Shown in pieces: positions 21,988-22,131 of a DNA stretch of 22,131 bases (positions within the stretch are counted from its first letter, which is position 1; each line of letters opens with the position of its first letter). Both the position numbers and the translations under genes were made by a program. This stretch comes from Candidatus Aminicenantota bacterium (GTDB lineage: Bacteria; Acidobacteriota; Aminicenantia; Aminicenantales; Aminicenantaceae), in assembly GCA_016926925.1 (NCBI GenBank), contig JAFGNQ010000450.1, forward strand, positions 1-22,131, read 5' to 3'. Below the pieces are notes generated by a model. It saw only the letters and a program-made list of their open reading frames with translations, made no database searches and was not told the DNA's origin.

Positions 21988-22131
21988 TTATCTCTTTCTT
22001 TTTGCCCGGTTTTGCAAAGAATTGAATTCGCTGCTGTCGGGACTTCCCATGTACATCTCGAAGAGGTATTCGTCTTTGCTGACCAAAGTCGTTTGGGTCC
22101 GAACTTTTATCTTGCCTCCTGTCAACGGATC
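21988..22131 (-). CDS. C-terminal end of a DUF1579-like protein (runs off the right edge)
   Basis: A minus-strand frame enters at 22131 and ends at TAA (21990-21988), giving 47 residues. The sequence DPLTGGKIKVRTQTTLVSKD then EYLFEMYMGSPDSSEFNSLQ follows the C-terminal pattern of DUF1579 proteins (dP.tG..vk.r..t.....d...feMym..pdG.efk.m). These often have a signal peptide and are found in soil and planctomycete-like bacteria; their function is unknown. The last residues, NRAKRKR, are more basic than usual for the family. The gene is convergent with the PrmA-like gene with only 24 nt between stops. Confidence 0.6.
   Translation of the reverse strand, partial: DPLTGGKIKVRTQTTLVSKDEYLFEMYMGSPDSSEFNSLQNRAKRKR

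Overview
The window looks like a chromosomal segment of an uncultivated or little-studied Gram-negative bacterium of intermediate G+C. The content fits the Acidobacteriota/Aminicenantes style: many secreted class-C beta-lactamase-fold serine hydrolases, PadR plus HAAS/sensor proteins beside long FtsX-type permeases, a zinc-ribbon Ser/Thr kinase, and an FHA-GAF adenylate cyclase. This taxonomic guess is inference from gene content. No rRNA, tRNA, CRISPR array, integrase or intact transposase is visible.

Left part (1-4631). The N-terminal part of an exported TPR-like protein runs off the left edge on the minus strand. Next comes a short gene graveyard (about 659-1209) with a frameshifted sulfotransferase fragment on the minus strand and an N-terminally truncated antibiotic-biosynthesis-monooxygenase-like fragment on the plus strand. 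It is closed by a perfect 20-bp inverted repeat with a 1-nt loop (1213-1253). Two serine hydrolases then diverge from a 496-bp AT-rich intergenic region: a secreted 556-aa enzyme (minus) and a 401-aa lipoprotein (plus).

Central part (4857-10764). A promoter and dyad precede a PadR repressor started by TTG. It overlaps a HAAS-plus-sensor membrane protein by 8 nt, which is followed 11 nt later by a 791-aa FtsX/MacB-type permease and then by a second copy of the HAAS-plus-sensor protein. I read this as one PadR-controlled membrane module with no ATPase gene in the window. An isoprenylcysteine-methyltransferase-like membrane enzyme and the C-terminal stump of another serine hydrolase follow.

Right-central part (10772-15978). 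A 78-aa orphan protein behind a good extended -10 promoter is convergent with a MATE exporter. The MATE gene follows a third intact serine hydrolase, which has an extra N-terminal domain. Divergent from that hydrolase is an exported M20 amidohydrolase of the AbgB type.

Right part (15975-22131). A GTG-started FHA-GAF-class III cyclase and a zinc-ribbon transmembrane Ser/Thr kinase are adjacent and probably form a signalling pair. Each has a TTGACA -35 box that contains the stop codon of the gene before it. The kinase leader has its Shine-Dalgarno sequence about 45 nt from the start codon and can form two mutually exclusive hairpins. One masks the ribosome site and the other loops out the excess spacer; this is the most unusual regulatory signal I found. 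A fourth intact serine hydrolase (a close paralogue of the first), a PrmA-like methyltransferase lacking the usual N-terminal domain, and the C-terminal end of a DUF1579-like protein (minus, off the right edge) complete the window.
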